Below the pieces are notes generated by a model. That model saw only the letters and a program-made list of their open reading frames with translations. It had not been told where the DNA came from and did not search any database. Positions 16,677 to 25,524 of a DNA stretch of 64,000 bases are shown in pieces. A program made the position numbers and the translations under genes. The stretch comes from Billgrantia saliphila (GTDB taxonomy: Bacteria > Pseudomonadota > Gammaproteobacteria > Pseudomonadales > Halomonadaceae): contig NZ_PJRN01000010.1 of the NCBI RefSeq assembly GCF_002930105.1, forward strand, positions 1 to 64,000, given 5' to 3'. How positions within the stretch are numbered: the first letter of the stretch is position 1; the number at the start of each line of letters is the position of its first letter.

Positions 16677-16823
16677 TTGCGACAGGGTGAGCAATCCCGC
16701 GCGTCGCCGCAACTCGACCTTCGTGGGATAGGGGCCAACATCCGAACCCATGGACTACCTTTGGAAGGCGGCGCTGATCGTGACGGCAGCGCGACAAACG
16801 ACAAGCTTTCACAAGGAGGTGAA

Positions 16824-17819
16824 ATGCAGGAGAGAATCTTGCTCGTGCTCAACGGCGGCGGGGCATTGGGTGCTTACCAGTGCGGTGTCTATCGGACGCT
16901 GGTTCGGCACTATGGCGCTGAGGTCTTGCGTCGCACGGTCATCGTCGGGGCCTCGATCGGAGCGGTGAACGGTTTTCTCATAGCCGCACATCATCACCAG
17001 CCGGATAGCGGGCTGGGCACGCTGGAGCGATTCTGGCGTGAAGTCGCACAGCCTTCGGTGCCCTTCCTCCCGTTTCCCGAGACGCTCAGCTGGCGCTTGA
17101 ATGCTACCCTGACGGGGCTGACGTGGGGCAATCCGCCTGTCTTTCATGGCGTGCCCGGCGGGTTTCTCGCCGGGCTGACGTGGTATCCCGCCATGGCGGG
17201 ATACGACAACCGTAGCCTGGTCGAGACCACGCGTCGCTATGCCGAGGAGTACAGTCCAAAAGAAGCAGCGTCACCGCGCCTGATGATTCGCGCCATTGAT
17301 ATCGAGGCGGCGACCCCGGCCTGGTTCGATAGCGCCGATCAGCCTATCGTGCCCACCATGCTTGGAGCCAGCAGCGCCATTCCGTTGTTGTTCCAGCCGG
17401 GAAGGCACGCAGGGAGGGCTTACTGGGACGGTGATGTCTGGCATCAGGGGCTGCTACTGCCCGCTTTACGGCGTTTGCTGGGGGAGGAGCCGGATCAGCG
17501 GCTGCATGTCATCACCGTTGAGCTGTTCAAACGCAGTGCGGGCATGCCGAGCGGTTTCGGCCAGAGCCTCGATCATTTCCGGCGGCTGTTCCTGGGCGCA
17601 CGTAGCGATGACGAGGCCGAGGAGGCGACCGAGCGTTACCCTTCGCTACGGCTGACCCGCATACGCCGGGCGCCTCATCCTGGCGAGGAGGCATCGCTGT
17701 GGCTAATGGACTGGGGGGCGGATCGCCTCGCTTATCTGCTCGAACAGGGTGAGCAGGATGCCGAGCGCGCACTGAACGAGAAGCAGAGCGAGTCCGAGAC
17801 GACGGGAAATAAGAAATAA
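16824..17819 (+). CDS. Patatin-like phospholipase family protein
   Basis: 331 aa from ATG 16824, which has a near-perfect AAGGAGGTGA site; the frame upstream is not coding. The oxyanion loop is NGGGALGAYQCGVY (10-23) and the nucleophile is Ser44 in GASIG, with the partner Asp in YWDGDVW. These form the Ser-Asp dyad of patatin lipid acyl hydrolases. The C-terminus is charged (ERALNEKQSESETTGNKK). There is no signal peptide, so it probably acts on membrane lipids from the cytoplasm or is secreted by an unrecognised route. Confidence 0.92.
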   Translation: MQERILLVLNGGGALGAYQCGVYRTLVRHYGAEVLRRTVIVGASIGAVNGFLIAAHHHQPDSGLGTLERFWREVAQPSVPFLPFPETLSWRLNATLTGLTWGNPPVFHGVPGGFLAGLTWYPAMAGYDNRSLVETTRRYAEEYSPKEAASPRLMIRAIDIEAATPAWFDSADQPIVPTMLGASSAIPLLFQPGRHAGRAYWDGDVWHQGLLLPALRRLLGEEPDQRLHVITVELFKRSAGMPSGFGQSLDHFRRLFLGARSDDEAEEATERYPSLRLTRIRRAPHPGEEASLWLMDWGADRLAYLLEQGEQDAERALNEKQSESETTGNKK

Positions 17820-17823
17820 GAAA

Positions 17824-17848
17824 AAGGCTGCCATGAGATGGCAGCCTT
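17824..17848. terminator. Bidirectional terminator between patatin and KGG genes
   Basis: AAGGCTGCCAT, GAG and ATGGCAGCCTT form a perfect 11-bp stem. Read on the minus strand it is followed by TTTCTTATTTC, so it works best for the KGG-protein transcript; it lies 4 bp after the patatin stop. Confidence 0.8.
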
Positions 17849-18016
17849 GTCGCTTATCTGTCGAAACGGACCTTAGACGGCTTCTTGTGCAGCGTCGCTT
17901 CTTCCGTGGCGCTTATGTCATCCTTGACGGACATCCTTGTCCTTTATTGCTATGCCTTCCTGGCGCGGTGTCAGCTGCGATCCGAGAGTCGCCGTGCCGT
18001 TTGCGACCAGAGCCGA

Positions 18017-18376
18017 TTAGCGGCCTTGGTTCTTGCCGCCCTTGCGGCCGGCTTCGGAGGCCTTCTGCGGGTCATTGGCGAAGTTGCCGCCGCTCTCGTG
18101 GCCACCTTTCTGGCCGGCTTCGGAGGCGCGCTGCGGGTCGTTGGCGAAATTGCCGCCGCTCTCGTGGCCGCCTTTCTTGCCGGCTTCGGAGGCACGCTGC
18201 GGATCGTTGGCGAAGTTGCCACCGCTCTCGTGACCGCCTTTTTGACCGGCCTGGGAGGCACGCTGTGGGTCATTGGCAAAGTTGCCGCTGCTCTCGTGTC
18301 CACCCTTCTGGCCGGCTTCGGAGGCCTTCTTCGGATCGTTGGCGAAATTACCTGGATTCTGATTGCGCTGTGCCAT
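18017..18376 (-). CDS. KGG-repeat general stress protein
   Basis: 119 aa, very hydrophilic, built of five near-identical 22-residue units GNFANDPQRASEAGQKGGHE. Each carries the KGG motif of stress-induced Con-10/GsiB-like proteins, which are abundant hydrophilins induced by desiccation, heat or osmotic stress. It starts MAQRNQNPGNFAND at ATG 18376 and ends KGGKNQGR. The DNA of the units is repeated with exact 66-bp period. Confidence 0.9.
   Translation of the reverse strand: MAQRNQNPGNFANDPKKASEAGQKGGHESSGNFANDPQRASQAGQKGGHESGGNFANDPQRASEAGKKGGHESGGNFANDPQRASEAGQKGGHESGGNFANDPQKASEAGRKGGKNQGR
18050..18364. repeat. Five-copy 66-bp tandem repeat inside the KGG gene
   Basis: The word GGCTTCGGAGG or a one- to two-base variant recurs at 18050, 18116, 18182, 18248 and 18314, an exact 66-bp period equal to 22 codons. 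High nucleotide identity between units suggests recent amplification or gene conversion, so unit number may vary between strains. Confidence 0.9.
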
Positions 18377-18679
18377 TGTCAGAACTCCTTCCCGTTAGCT
18401 ATTTCAGCGATTTCGTATTTCCTTATACCGGCTTTCCGGCACTGCTGGCTTCTGCCATCACGATTAAACGTAGGTAGAGACCAACGTGGCATCAAGGAAA
18501 TTAAGGTTTCTTAATGAAACGAATAGTTGGATTTTCTAATGCAGGATTGCTCAATGCGGGCATCAATTACGAACAAGCGGCACGGGCGAAATACCGAAAC
18601 CCTTCTGGGCCATTGGATCGGCTGCCACATCCGGCTAGGGTAGGAGCAGGAACTCATCGAAACGGCTAGGGAACAAGCC
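18377..18679. other. 303-bp intergenic region between KGG and channel genes
   Basis: Lower G+C than its surroundings. It holds GTTTC-TTAAT-GAAAC (18506-18520), a small inverted repeat, and a 51-codon ORF from ATG 18514 (MKRIVGFSNAGLLNAG) with unimpressive codon use that I do not accept as a gene. Promoters of both divergent genes presumably lie here; none is clear enough to call. Confidence 0.5.
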
Positions 18680-19699
18680 ATGTCTCTCTTTATCGCCTTG
18701 AGCGGCTTCCTGCTGGTGGGGCTGGTGATTTACGACGCCGTCCAGACCACGCTGACGGGATCGAAATCGGGACCCATTACCCACGTGCTCTGTCAGCTGG
18801 CCTGGTATCCCGCCCTGCGGCTGCATCGCCGCTATCGGCTGCACGGATTGCTGGCGAGCGTCGGTCCGTGGAGTACGGTAACGCTGATACTGGTGTGGGT
18901 GGGCCTGGCCTGGCTTGGCTGGTGGCTGGTCTTCAATAGCTATCCGCAAGCGGTGTTCCATCCCGATTCGGGCACTTTCGCCAACCCCACGGAACGGCTC
19001 TACTTCATCGGCTACACCCTCACTACGCTGGGGTACGGCGATTTCGTGCCCGGCGGCAGCAAGTGGCAGGTGCTCTCGGTGGTCGTGGCGGCAAACGGTT
19101 TTTTTCTGCTGACGCTGGCGGTGACTTATTTTCTCTCCCTCGTATCCGCCGTGGTGCAGAAGCGGCAGTTGGCTATCTTGATCCATACGCTTGGCGATAC
19201 CCCCGAGGCGATCGTGCGTCAACAAGGGGAGGACGGCGACTTCGCGGAGTTGGCCAGCCAAGTCGACGATCTGAAACCCACCATCGTCAGCTTGGGGCAA
19301 CAGCATCTTGCCTATCCGGTATTGCACTATTATCACGAGGTTCGGCCCGACCGGGCGCTCCCCGTAGCCCTGTGCAAGCTCTACCAGGCATTGACGATCA
19401 TTTGTCACGCCTCGCCGTCATTGGAATCTTCGGTGCGATTCAAGCTGAAAACGACCCTTTACGCGCTCGAAAGCTTCCTGGTCGTGCTGGACCAGAATTT
19501 CGTTCATCGCTCGGAGCACTTGCCCATGATCGAGCCGGCCTGGCTGCCTAGGCATCGGACGTTTTCCCGTGACCCGACGGAGATACGGCGTTATCTCGAA
19601 GGGTTGGATAATCAGCACGTATGGCATGCCTATGTCGAGAAGGATGGCTGGTGCTGGGAGACGGTTTGGCAGGGCGGTACCGGCATGAGAGGGCAATGA
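18680..19699 (+). CDS. Potassium-channel-like membrane protein (ion channel family)
   Basis: 339 aa. Three to four N-terminal hydrophobic segments flank a pore loop with selectivity filter TTLGYGDF (GYGD at 118-121), the K+ channel signature. A long soluble C-terminal region (about 160-339) lacks a recognisable RCK nucleotide-binding fold. It probably forms a tetrameric K+ channel in the inner membrane. No K+ transport gene lies beside it. Confidence 0.85.
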   Translation: MSLFIALSGFLLVGLVIYDAVQTTLTGSKSGPITHVLCQLAWYPALRLHRRYRLHGLLASVGPWSTVTLILVWVGLAWLGWWLVFNSYPQAVFHPDSGTFANPTERLYFIGYTLTTLGYGDFVPGGSKWQVLSVVVAANGFFLLTLAVTYFLSLVSAVVQKRQLAILIHTLGDTPEAIVRQQGEDGDFAELASQVDDLKPTIVSLGQQHLAYPVLHYYHEVRPDRALPVALCKLYQALTIICHASPSLESSVRFKLKTTLYALESFLVVLDQNFVHRSEHLPMIEPAWLPRHRTFSRDPTEIRRYLEGLDNQHVWHAYVEKDGWCWETVWQGGTGMRGQ

Positions 19700-19833
19700 C
19701 ATTCTCGCGCACGACTCCGATCCCGACGAGTGGGTTGCAACGCCATGAAGGGTCGGCCTGATGTCGGTAGGCGGACGGGGAGCGACTGTCGGGCAATAAT
19801 AGAGGCTATTGAACCGTATGCGGAGGCCTGGGT

Positions 19834-20805
19834 TTGGCTCAAACGACACCCGCCGGCGACGCGATCCCCGTGGGCATAAGTGCCTGCCTGATGGGCGAGC
19901 AGGTACGCTACAACGGTGGGCACAAGCGCTCCCGCTACTGCCTGGAGGTGCTACAGGAGTGTTTCGCCTTCGAACCCTTCTGCCCCGAACTCGAGGCGGG
20001 GCTGGGCGTGCCACGTGAGCCGATTCGTCTTGTCGGCGCCCCCGGCGAACCGCCGCGGGTGGTCGGCACGGTCAACCCGGAGCTCGACGTCAGCGAGCGG
20101 CTCGAGGAAGTCGGCCAGGCTTTCGTCGCGCGGCATCGTCACCTGCGCGGTTTCATCCTGATGAAGGGTTCGCCGAGCTGCGGACTCGAACGGGTCAAGG
20201 TCTACCACGAGCACGGCATGCCCAGCCATGCCGACTCCGGCATCTTCGTGCGGGTAATGCGCGAACTCTTCCCCGAACTGCCGCTGGAGGAGGAGGGGCG
20301 CATGAGCGACGCCGTGCTGCGTGAGAATTTCATCACCCGCGTGTTCGCCTTCGACGACTGGAAGCGCAGCGTCGAGAATGAGCCCGACTACCATGCCCTG
20401 ATCCAGTTTCACAGCCGCCAAAAGTACCTGCTGATGGCCCACCACGTGGAAGCCTACCGCGAACTGGGCCACTTCCTGGGCAGCGGGGCGCATGCCCAGC
20501 CGCTGGAGGCGGCCAAGGCGCACTATCTGCGCCGCTTCATGCAGGCGCTGTCTCGCCCGGCCACGCGCAAGACCCATACCAACGCACTGATGCACGTGCT
20601 GGGCTACCTGAAACAGGCGTTGGACAGCGAGGTCAAGCAGGACCTGCTGCAGGCGGTGGAGGAGTACCGCCTGGGCCACGTGAATCTGGTGGTGCCGCTG
20701 CGGCTGATCAATCACTACGTGAAGCGCCATGGTTCGGACTATATCCGCCAGCAGACGTATCTGGATCCGCATCCGTACGAGCTGGCTCTGCGTAACACCA
20801 TATGA
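19834..20805 (+). CDS. TudS (DUF523)-YbgA (DUF1722) fusion protein
   Basis: 323 aa starting at TTG 19834 behind CGGAGG (8-bp spacing). The DUF523/TudS domain (about 10-150) has Cys ligands in ISACLMGEQVRYNGGHK, FCPELEAGLGVPREPIRLV and KGSPSCGLERV, as in the [4Fe-4S] thiouracil desulfidase TudS. The DUF1722/YbgA domain (about 190-310) has FHSRQKYLLMAHHVEAYRELG. The fused form is common in gammaproteobacteria, often near photolyase genes, which are absent here. Desulfuration of thiouracil-like bases is the family role; it is untested for the fusion. Confidence 0.88.
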   Translation: MAQTTPAGDAIPVGISACLMGEQVRYNGGHKRSRYCLEVLQECFAFEPFCPELEAGLGVPREPIRLVGAPGEPPRVVGTVNPELDVSERLEEVGQAFVARHRHLRGFILMKGSPSCGLERVKVYHEHGMPSHADSGIFVRVMRELFPELPLEEEGRMSDAVLRENFITRVFAFDDWKRSVENEPDYHALIQFHSRQKYLLMAHHVEAYRELGHFLGSGAHAQPLEAAKAHYLRRFMQALSRPATRKTHTNALMHVLGYLKQALDSEVKQDLLQAVEEYRLGHVNLVVPLRLINHYVKRHGSDYIRQQTYLDPHPYELALRNTI

Positions 20806-20954
20806 AAAACACAGCAAGCGACGGCGCTGGGCCAGGCGTTGTTGCAACCACCTTACCATGCTCATTTTGGTGAACTGCGCTTTTGCGCCTAGTCTCACCT
20901 GGTCTGGTCGTCGCTCGCTACGCCTGCATCAGAGTTTTGCAGGGCTGCGTTCGC

Positions 20955-22730
20955 TCATGCCTCCACCCGGTGCCGGCCGAATTGCAGGTTCGCCAGGTGG
21001 CGGTAGAGTGGGCTGGCCTTGAGCAGGTCCTCGTGTCGCCCCGCGGCCACCAGTTGGCCCTCGTCGAACACCAGCAGGCGGTCGGCGGCAGTCACCGTGG
21101 CCAGGCGGTGTGCGATGACCAGACTGGTGCGCCCCGCCATCAGGCGGTCGAGTGCCTGCTGAACCAGGCGTTCGCTCTCGGCGTCGAGCGCGCTGGTGGC
21201 TTCGTCGAGCAGCAATACCCGTGGATCCTTGAGCAACGCCCGGGCGATCGCCAAGCGTTGCCGTTGGCCGCCCGAGAGCTGCACGGCACCTGGGCCCAGC
21301 GAGGTGTCGAAGCCGTGGGGCAGCGCTTCGATGAATCCGAGGGCATTGGCGTCATCGGCGGCGGTGCGCAGTGCGTCAAGCGAGGCGTCCGGTGCACCGT
21401 ACCGAAGGTTGTCGGCCACCGTGCCGGTGAACAGAACCGGCTCCTGCGCTACTAATCCCATCGCGGCGCGCAGCTGGCGTGGGTCGAGATCGCGCAGGTC
21501 GATGCCGTCGAGGGTGACTCGCCCATGGTCGGGGTCGTGGAAGCGCAGCAAAAGGCCCAGCAGCGTACTCTTGCCGGCTCCGGACGGCCCCACCAGGGCG
21601 ATACGCTCGCCGGGGCGGATCCACAGGTCGAGCGCCTCGAGGGCGGGGGCGTTTCGGCCGGGGTAGGCAAAGCTCACACCCTCCAGGCGGATTTCACCGT
21701 ATAGCGGCGAGGGAAGGGGCATCGGCCGCTCCGGCGGGCGTATGCCGGGCTCGGCATCGATCAACTCCAGCAGCCGCTCGGCGGCGCCCGCGGCCCGCTG
21801 CACGTCGCCTGCCACCTCGGCCAGGGTCGCCACGGCACCGGCGGCAAGCACGGCGTAGAACACGAAGGCCGAAAGCTCGCCGGCGCTCATCTCGCCTTCC
21901 AATACCGCCTGGCCTCCTTGCCATAGCATCAGCCCCACCGCGGCGAATATCGCCAGCATGGCCGCACCGGTGAGCCAGGCGCGCTGATGGGTACGGGTCA
22001 CGGCGGTGGCAAACGCCTGCTCGACGCGCTCGCCGTAGTCGCGCCGATCGATCGGCTCATGGGTGAAGGCCTGCACGGTGCGAATGCCATCCAGGGCTTC
22101 GCTGGCGTAGCGGCCGAGTTCGGCGACTCGATCCTGGCTGTGTCGCGAGAGGCGGCGCACGCGACGGCCAAACCACAGGATCGGCAATACCGTGGCGGGA
22201 ATGCCGGTCAGCACCAATGCCGAGAGCCAGGGCTGGGTCACCAGCATCAGCGCTACGGCGCCGAGCAACAGCACCAGATTGCGCAGCGCCAAGGATATCG
22301 AGGAGCCGAACAGGGTCTGCAGCACGCTGGTATCGGCGGTCAAGCGTGAGGCGATCTCGGCGGCGCCGCGATCGCGGTGTATGGCGCTCTCGAAGAACGC
22401 CGGTTCCAGCTCGAGCAGGTGGTCGAAGACTTGCCGCCGCAGGTCGGCCGCCAGCCGCTCGCCGATCCAGCTCACCAGGTAGTAGCGCAGCGCCGAGGCG
22501 GCGGCCAGCACGCTGACGACAAGCAGCATCAGGAAGAGCGTCTGGTTGAGCCGGGTGGGATTCTCGGCCAGGAAGCCCTGGTCGATGACCAGGCGTAGCC
22601 CCTGGCCCAGTGCCAGCACGCTGGCGGACGCCATGAGCAGGGCCACGGCGGCGATTGCCAGGCGGGCGCGATAGGGTGCAAGCAGCTTGAGCAGCCGCAG
22701 CAGGACACGCGGATCGGGGCGTGGCGACAT
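20955..22730 (-). CDS. ABC exporter (fused transmembrane and ATP-binding, MsbA/LmrA-like)
   Basis: 591 aa half-transporter from ATG 22730 (MSPRPDPRVLLRLLKLL). Six membrane helices (about 15-300) are followed by an ATPase with Walker A GPSGAGKST, Q-loop LVAQEPVLFTG, signature LSGGQRQRLAIARALL, Walker B VLLLDEATSALD and switch His in VIAHRLATV. It exports lipids, drugs or peptides as a homodimer; the substrate is not indicated. A GC-rich hairpin separates it from the gene to its right. Confidence 0.92.
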   Translation of the reverse strand: MSPRPDPRVLLRLLKLLAPYRARLAIAAVALLMASASVLALGQGLRLVIDQGFLAENPTRLNQTLFLMLLVVSVLAAASALRYYLVSWIGERLAADLRRQVFDHLLELEPAFFESAIHRDRGAAEIASRLTADTSVLQTLFGSSISLALRNLVLLLGAVALMLVTQPWLSALVLTGIPATVLPILWFGRRVRRLSRHSQDRVAELGRYASEALDGIRTVQAFTHEPIDRRDYGERVEQAFATAVTRTHQRAWLTGAAMLAIFAAVGLMLWQGGQAVLEGEMSAGELSAFVFYAVLAAGAVATLAEVAGDVQRAAGAAERLLELIDAEPGIRPPERPMPLPSPLYGEIRLEGVSFAYPGRNAPALEALDLWIRPGERIALVGPSGAGKSTLLGLLLRFHDPDHGRVTLDGIDLRDLDPRQLRAAMGLVAQEPVLFTGTVADNLRYGAPDASLDALRTAADDANALGFIEALPHGFDTSLGPGAVQLSGGQRQRLAIARALLKDPRVLLLDEATSALDAESERLVQQALDRLMAGRTSLVIAHRLATVTAADRLLVFDEGQLVAAGRHEDLLKASPLYRHLANLQFGRHRVEA

Positions 22731-22795
22731 GAAAGCGTTCCGAGGAGAGTAGACGTGACGACACGATACCAGTGCCACCCCGGCGCTGCATGTCG

Positions 22796-22821
22796 CCAGA
22801 CGCCTCCAGGGAGGCGTCTGG
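22796..22821. terminator. Hairpin terminator downstream of the epimerase-VKOR fusion gene
   Basis: CCAGACGCCTCC and GGAGGCGTCTGG pair perfectly around a minimal AG centre, 9 bp after the fusion gene's stop on the minus strand. The T-tail is poor. Confidence 0.6.
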
Positions 22822-22829
22822 CTGAGCTG

Positions 22830-25304
22830 TCAGACCAGAAGTCGGCTCCAGCGTCCATACTCGCCGTGGATCGGTCCTCGGCGCAGGCTGAGTGCGATCA
22901 CCGCAGCGCCGCAGGCCAGGCTGTTGACCAGGGCGAGTGTATCGGCGCCGTGCAGGAACGGCGTAAAGAACAGTACGCTGCCGAGCGGAATCAACACCCA
23001 GCGTGCCGGGCGCGCCGATTCGGCCATGGCGACCACCGTGACGGTGATGATCAGCGCGCCGATCAGATGATCCCAGTTGGCCAGGGTACCTTCGGCACCG
23101 AAGGTTACGCGCGTGAACATCAGCCAGGCGCCTATCAGCAGGCACAGCGCCAGGTTCCAGGGCAGATTCACACCGGTGGACAGCGCATCGCCGATAACGG
23201 CCTGCGGCTTGCGCTGGAAGTTCTCCTCGACGCCTTCGTTGGGGCCTTCGTCGGTGTCGCCGGTGAAGAAGATCTTGAGCACCGGCGCGCCGGCCCGATG
23301 GCGACGCCTGAGAAACTCCCCGGTGGCGACGAATTCGTTGAAGGCATAGGCGATCTGCAGCAGCATCGCGCCGGCCTGCAGCAGACACAGCGTGCACCAG
23401 GTGCCGATCAGGATCGGCTGGATGATGATGAAGGTCACCGACACGACCCCCAGCGGTACGATCAGTACGCCGAACGAAGCGACGATCCAGGGCATGGTGC
23501 GCCAGCGGTTGGCGGCGCCGATAAAGCCGAGCAGGATCTCCAGCATGTAGACGATGCCGCCGAGCCCCGCATCCGGTACCGGCCACGCCTCGGAGGCCGA
23601 GGAGGTGATGATGTCCTCGGTGCCGTTGAGTCCGCTGCGGGTACCGTCGAAGAACGGATCCCACACGGCATCGATATGCCCGAGCTGATAAGCGGCCAGA
23701 TAGCGCGAGACGAAGAAGCCGACCAGGGCCAGGGCGATGATCGGCATGCGCTGGAACCAGCTCGAGGGATTGTTGTTCCAGCCGGGGGGAGTGGTGGGGC
23801 CGGTCATCGCCGCCGCGGGCGACATGCCTGGCGTCGGTCGCACCAGGGCAGAGAAAGCGATGGCCAAGGTGCCGACGATGGTACCGTTGAGGTAGGCCGC
23901 CGCGCTCTCGCTCCAGAACACCAACGGAGCGAACATCACCCACAGGCCGATGCCGGCGCATACCCAGCGTGCCCAGGCATGCTGCCGCGACAGCGAGATG
24001 GCGCCGAAGATGGCGAGCAGCAGCCCGGCGCCGATATCGCTATAGGCCATGCCTCCTTCATAGCCCAAGGTCGGTGGCGAGACGATCAGCCATATCCCGA
24101 GAGCGATATTGAAGAAGTGCGCCCACAGGAACTGGAAGTGCTGCCGCTGGCTGTGGGCCTGGTACCGTTCCAGCACGCGCTCGGGATTCTGCCCCTTCTC
24201 CTCGGCTTCCTCGACCCAGTCGGGTGGGGTGATGCCGTTGGCCTGATACCAGCCGTGCGGGTCCTTCAGCAGATTGTCCACCATGGCTTCGAGCGTGTCG
24301 AAGACCTCGTGGCGCGGTTCCCAGCCGAGCTGTTCGCGGGCGCGGCGGATGTCGAGCTCGTAGTGATCATCGGCCATATCGATCATGAACGGCCGGATGA
24401 AGGGTTTCTCGCCCTTGTCGAAATCGTCGGGGACGAGCGGCTCGCTCTTCTCCTCGAGCAGGGCGCCGGTCTTGGCCAGCGGTTTGGGCATCACCACCGT
24501 CTTCCACTTCTTCTTGCCGTGAATCAGCTCGCCCAAGCGATTCTGCAGCGCTTCGTAGCTGACGGCGTGCTCCTCGCCAATGAGGATCTCGTTCTCCCGC
24601 GGCAGCTCTCGACGCCGATCGATGGTGCGCCGGAAGGCGTCGATCATGTCCTCCTTGTGCACGCACGCCTGGCCGGCATTGGTATTGCCGGAGTAGAAAT
24701 GACTCTTGAAGGTGTGTTCGTAGATGCGCGCGATCTGGTGCGACAGCGTGGGCACGCTGGTTTTCTCGTCGTACATGCCGGCCAGGCGCAGCAGCGTATA
24801 GGGCATGGTGGCATGCTCGCGGATCACCGCTTCGGTTTTCGCCTTCGACTTGGGGTAGGCCCAGGTGGGCGCGATCGGCGTCTCCTCGGTGACCCTGCGC
24901 CCCGGTACCTGGGGTTCGTGAACCAGCATGGTGCTGGAATAGATGAAGCGCTCAACGTTTACGCTTTTCAAAGCCTCGAGCAGGTTCTTCGTGCCCTGTT
25001 CGTTGACCTTCTCGTACAGAGGCGACTCCTCGCCGGTGAAGTCGAAGTAGGCGGCGAGGTGAACCACGGCAGCGATATCGCGGCCGTGACGTTCGGCTAC
25101 TTGCTCAAGCGCCTGCTTGATCGAGTCGATATCGGTGAGGTCGAACTCGTAGCTCTCGTCGGCTTCCTCCGCCTTGTTCCTGTCGAGAGCGATTATCCGA
25201 TAATCGCGATTGAGGCTACGGGTCAGGGCCGTTCCTACGCCGCCCGAGGCTCCCGTGATCACAACCAGCGGTCTCTCCTGGATAGCCGCATCCTTGTCTG
25301 GCAT
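22830..25304 (-). CDS. Fusion protein: extended-SDR epimerase, SPW-repeat membrane domain, VKOR-like domain, SPW-like tail
   Basis: 824 aa. Residues 12-350 form an NAD-binding extended SDR (TGASGGVG at 17-24, catalytic YPKSK). Residues about 370-480 are membrane helices with SPW-repeat features (FFNIALGIWLIVSPPTLGY, then GLWVMFAPLVFW). Residues about 510-660 form a membrane bundle containing GTWCTLCLLQAGAMLLQ, with C637 and C640 as the CxxC of vitamin-K-epoxide-reductase/DsbB-type quinone oxidoreductases. A final SPW-like pair of helices (about 695-815, LPWNLALCLLIGAWLMF) ends the protein. A periplasm-facing disulfide or quinone redox role coupled to a cytoplasmic sugar or polyprenyl-modifying SDR is conceivable but unproven. 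The second (loop) Cys pair of VKOR is not visible. Confidence 0.85.
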   Translation of the reverse strand: MPDKDAAIQERPLVVITGASGGVGTALTRSLNRDYRIIALDRNKAEEADESYEFDLTDIDSIKQALEQVAERHGRDIAAVVHLAAYFDFTGEESPLYEKVNEQGTKNLLEALKSVNVERFIYSSTMLVHEPQVPGRRVTEETPIAPTWAYPKSKAKTEAVIREHATMPYTLLRLAGMYDEKTSVPTLSHQIARIYEHTFKSHFYSGNTNAGQACVHKEDMIDAFRRTIDRRRELPRENEILIGEEHAVSYEALQNRLGELIHGKKKWKTVVMPKPLAKTGALLEEKSEPLVPDDFDKGEKPFIRPFMIDMADDHYELDIRRAREQLGWEPRHEVFDTLEAMVDNLLKDPHGWYQANGITPPDWVEEAEEKGQNPERVLERYQAHSQRQHFQFLWAHFFNIALGIWLIVSPPTLGYEGGMAYSDIGAGLLLAIFGAISLSRQHAWARWVCAGIGLWVMFAPLVFWSESAAAYLNGTIVGTLAIAFSALVRPTPGMSPAAAMTGPTTPPGWNNNPSSWFQRMPIIALALVGFFVSRYLAAYQLGHIDAVWDPFFDGTRSGLNGTEDIITSSASEAWPVPDAGLGGIVYMLEILLGFIGAANRWRTMPWIVASFGVLIVPLGVVSVTFIIIQPILIGTWCTLCLLQAGAMLLQIAYAFNEFVATGEFLRRRHRAGAPVLKIFFTGDTDEGPNEGVEENFQRKPQAVIGDALSTGVNLPWNLALCLLIGAWLMFTRVTFGAEGTLANWDHLIGALIITVTVVAMAESARPARWVLIPLGSVLFFTPFLHGADTLALVNSLACGAAVIALSLRRGPIHGEYGRWSRLLV

Positions 25305-25524
25305 GGCTAGGGTTCCCTCCGAACTCCATTAAGACGCATCACGATGCATGGCACTGGTTCAAGCTAGTCGGGTTGGGGGCGATACGGCAAACACGACTTG
25401 TCGCCTTGTGCCATGCTCTGTACAACAATAGGTAAATCGCGCTGCGATAATGTAGCGTCAGGTATCGGAGTGCTTGCGTATTGTCGGTATCGTGCCGTTA
25501 CGATGAAAAGGGAGTTTCCGCTAG

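Larger units (their letters stand above)
16174..16823. other. 650-bp non-coding stretch containing two repeated sRNA-like units
   Basis: No supported protein gene lies between DUF503 and the patatin gene. The stretch has an A-rich block (about 16300-16327, ttgatataaaaggtaaaa) and two repeated units with terminators at 16421-16480 and 16621-16676, listed separately. A reverse ORF at 16295-16852 is rejected for lack of coding character. Confidence 0.7.

Noticed and set aside
16295..16852. 185-codon reverse ORF across the sRNA-like units
   Set aside because: Composition lacks coding character and it reads through two intrinsic terminators.
18514..18669. 51-codon ORF starting MKRIVGFSNAG upstream of the channel gene
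   Set aside because: AAGG site present, but codon use is poor and no family is recognised.
22057..25310. Very long reverse and forward frames (634 and 851 codons) over the ABC exporter and the epimerase-VKOR gene
   Set aside because: They are antisense shadows of GC-rich genes; their translations are Arg/Pro/Gly-rich with no domains, while the accepted genes have clear motifs.
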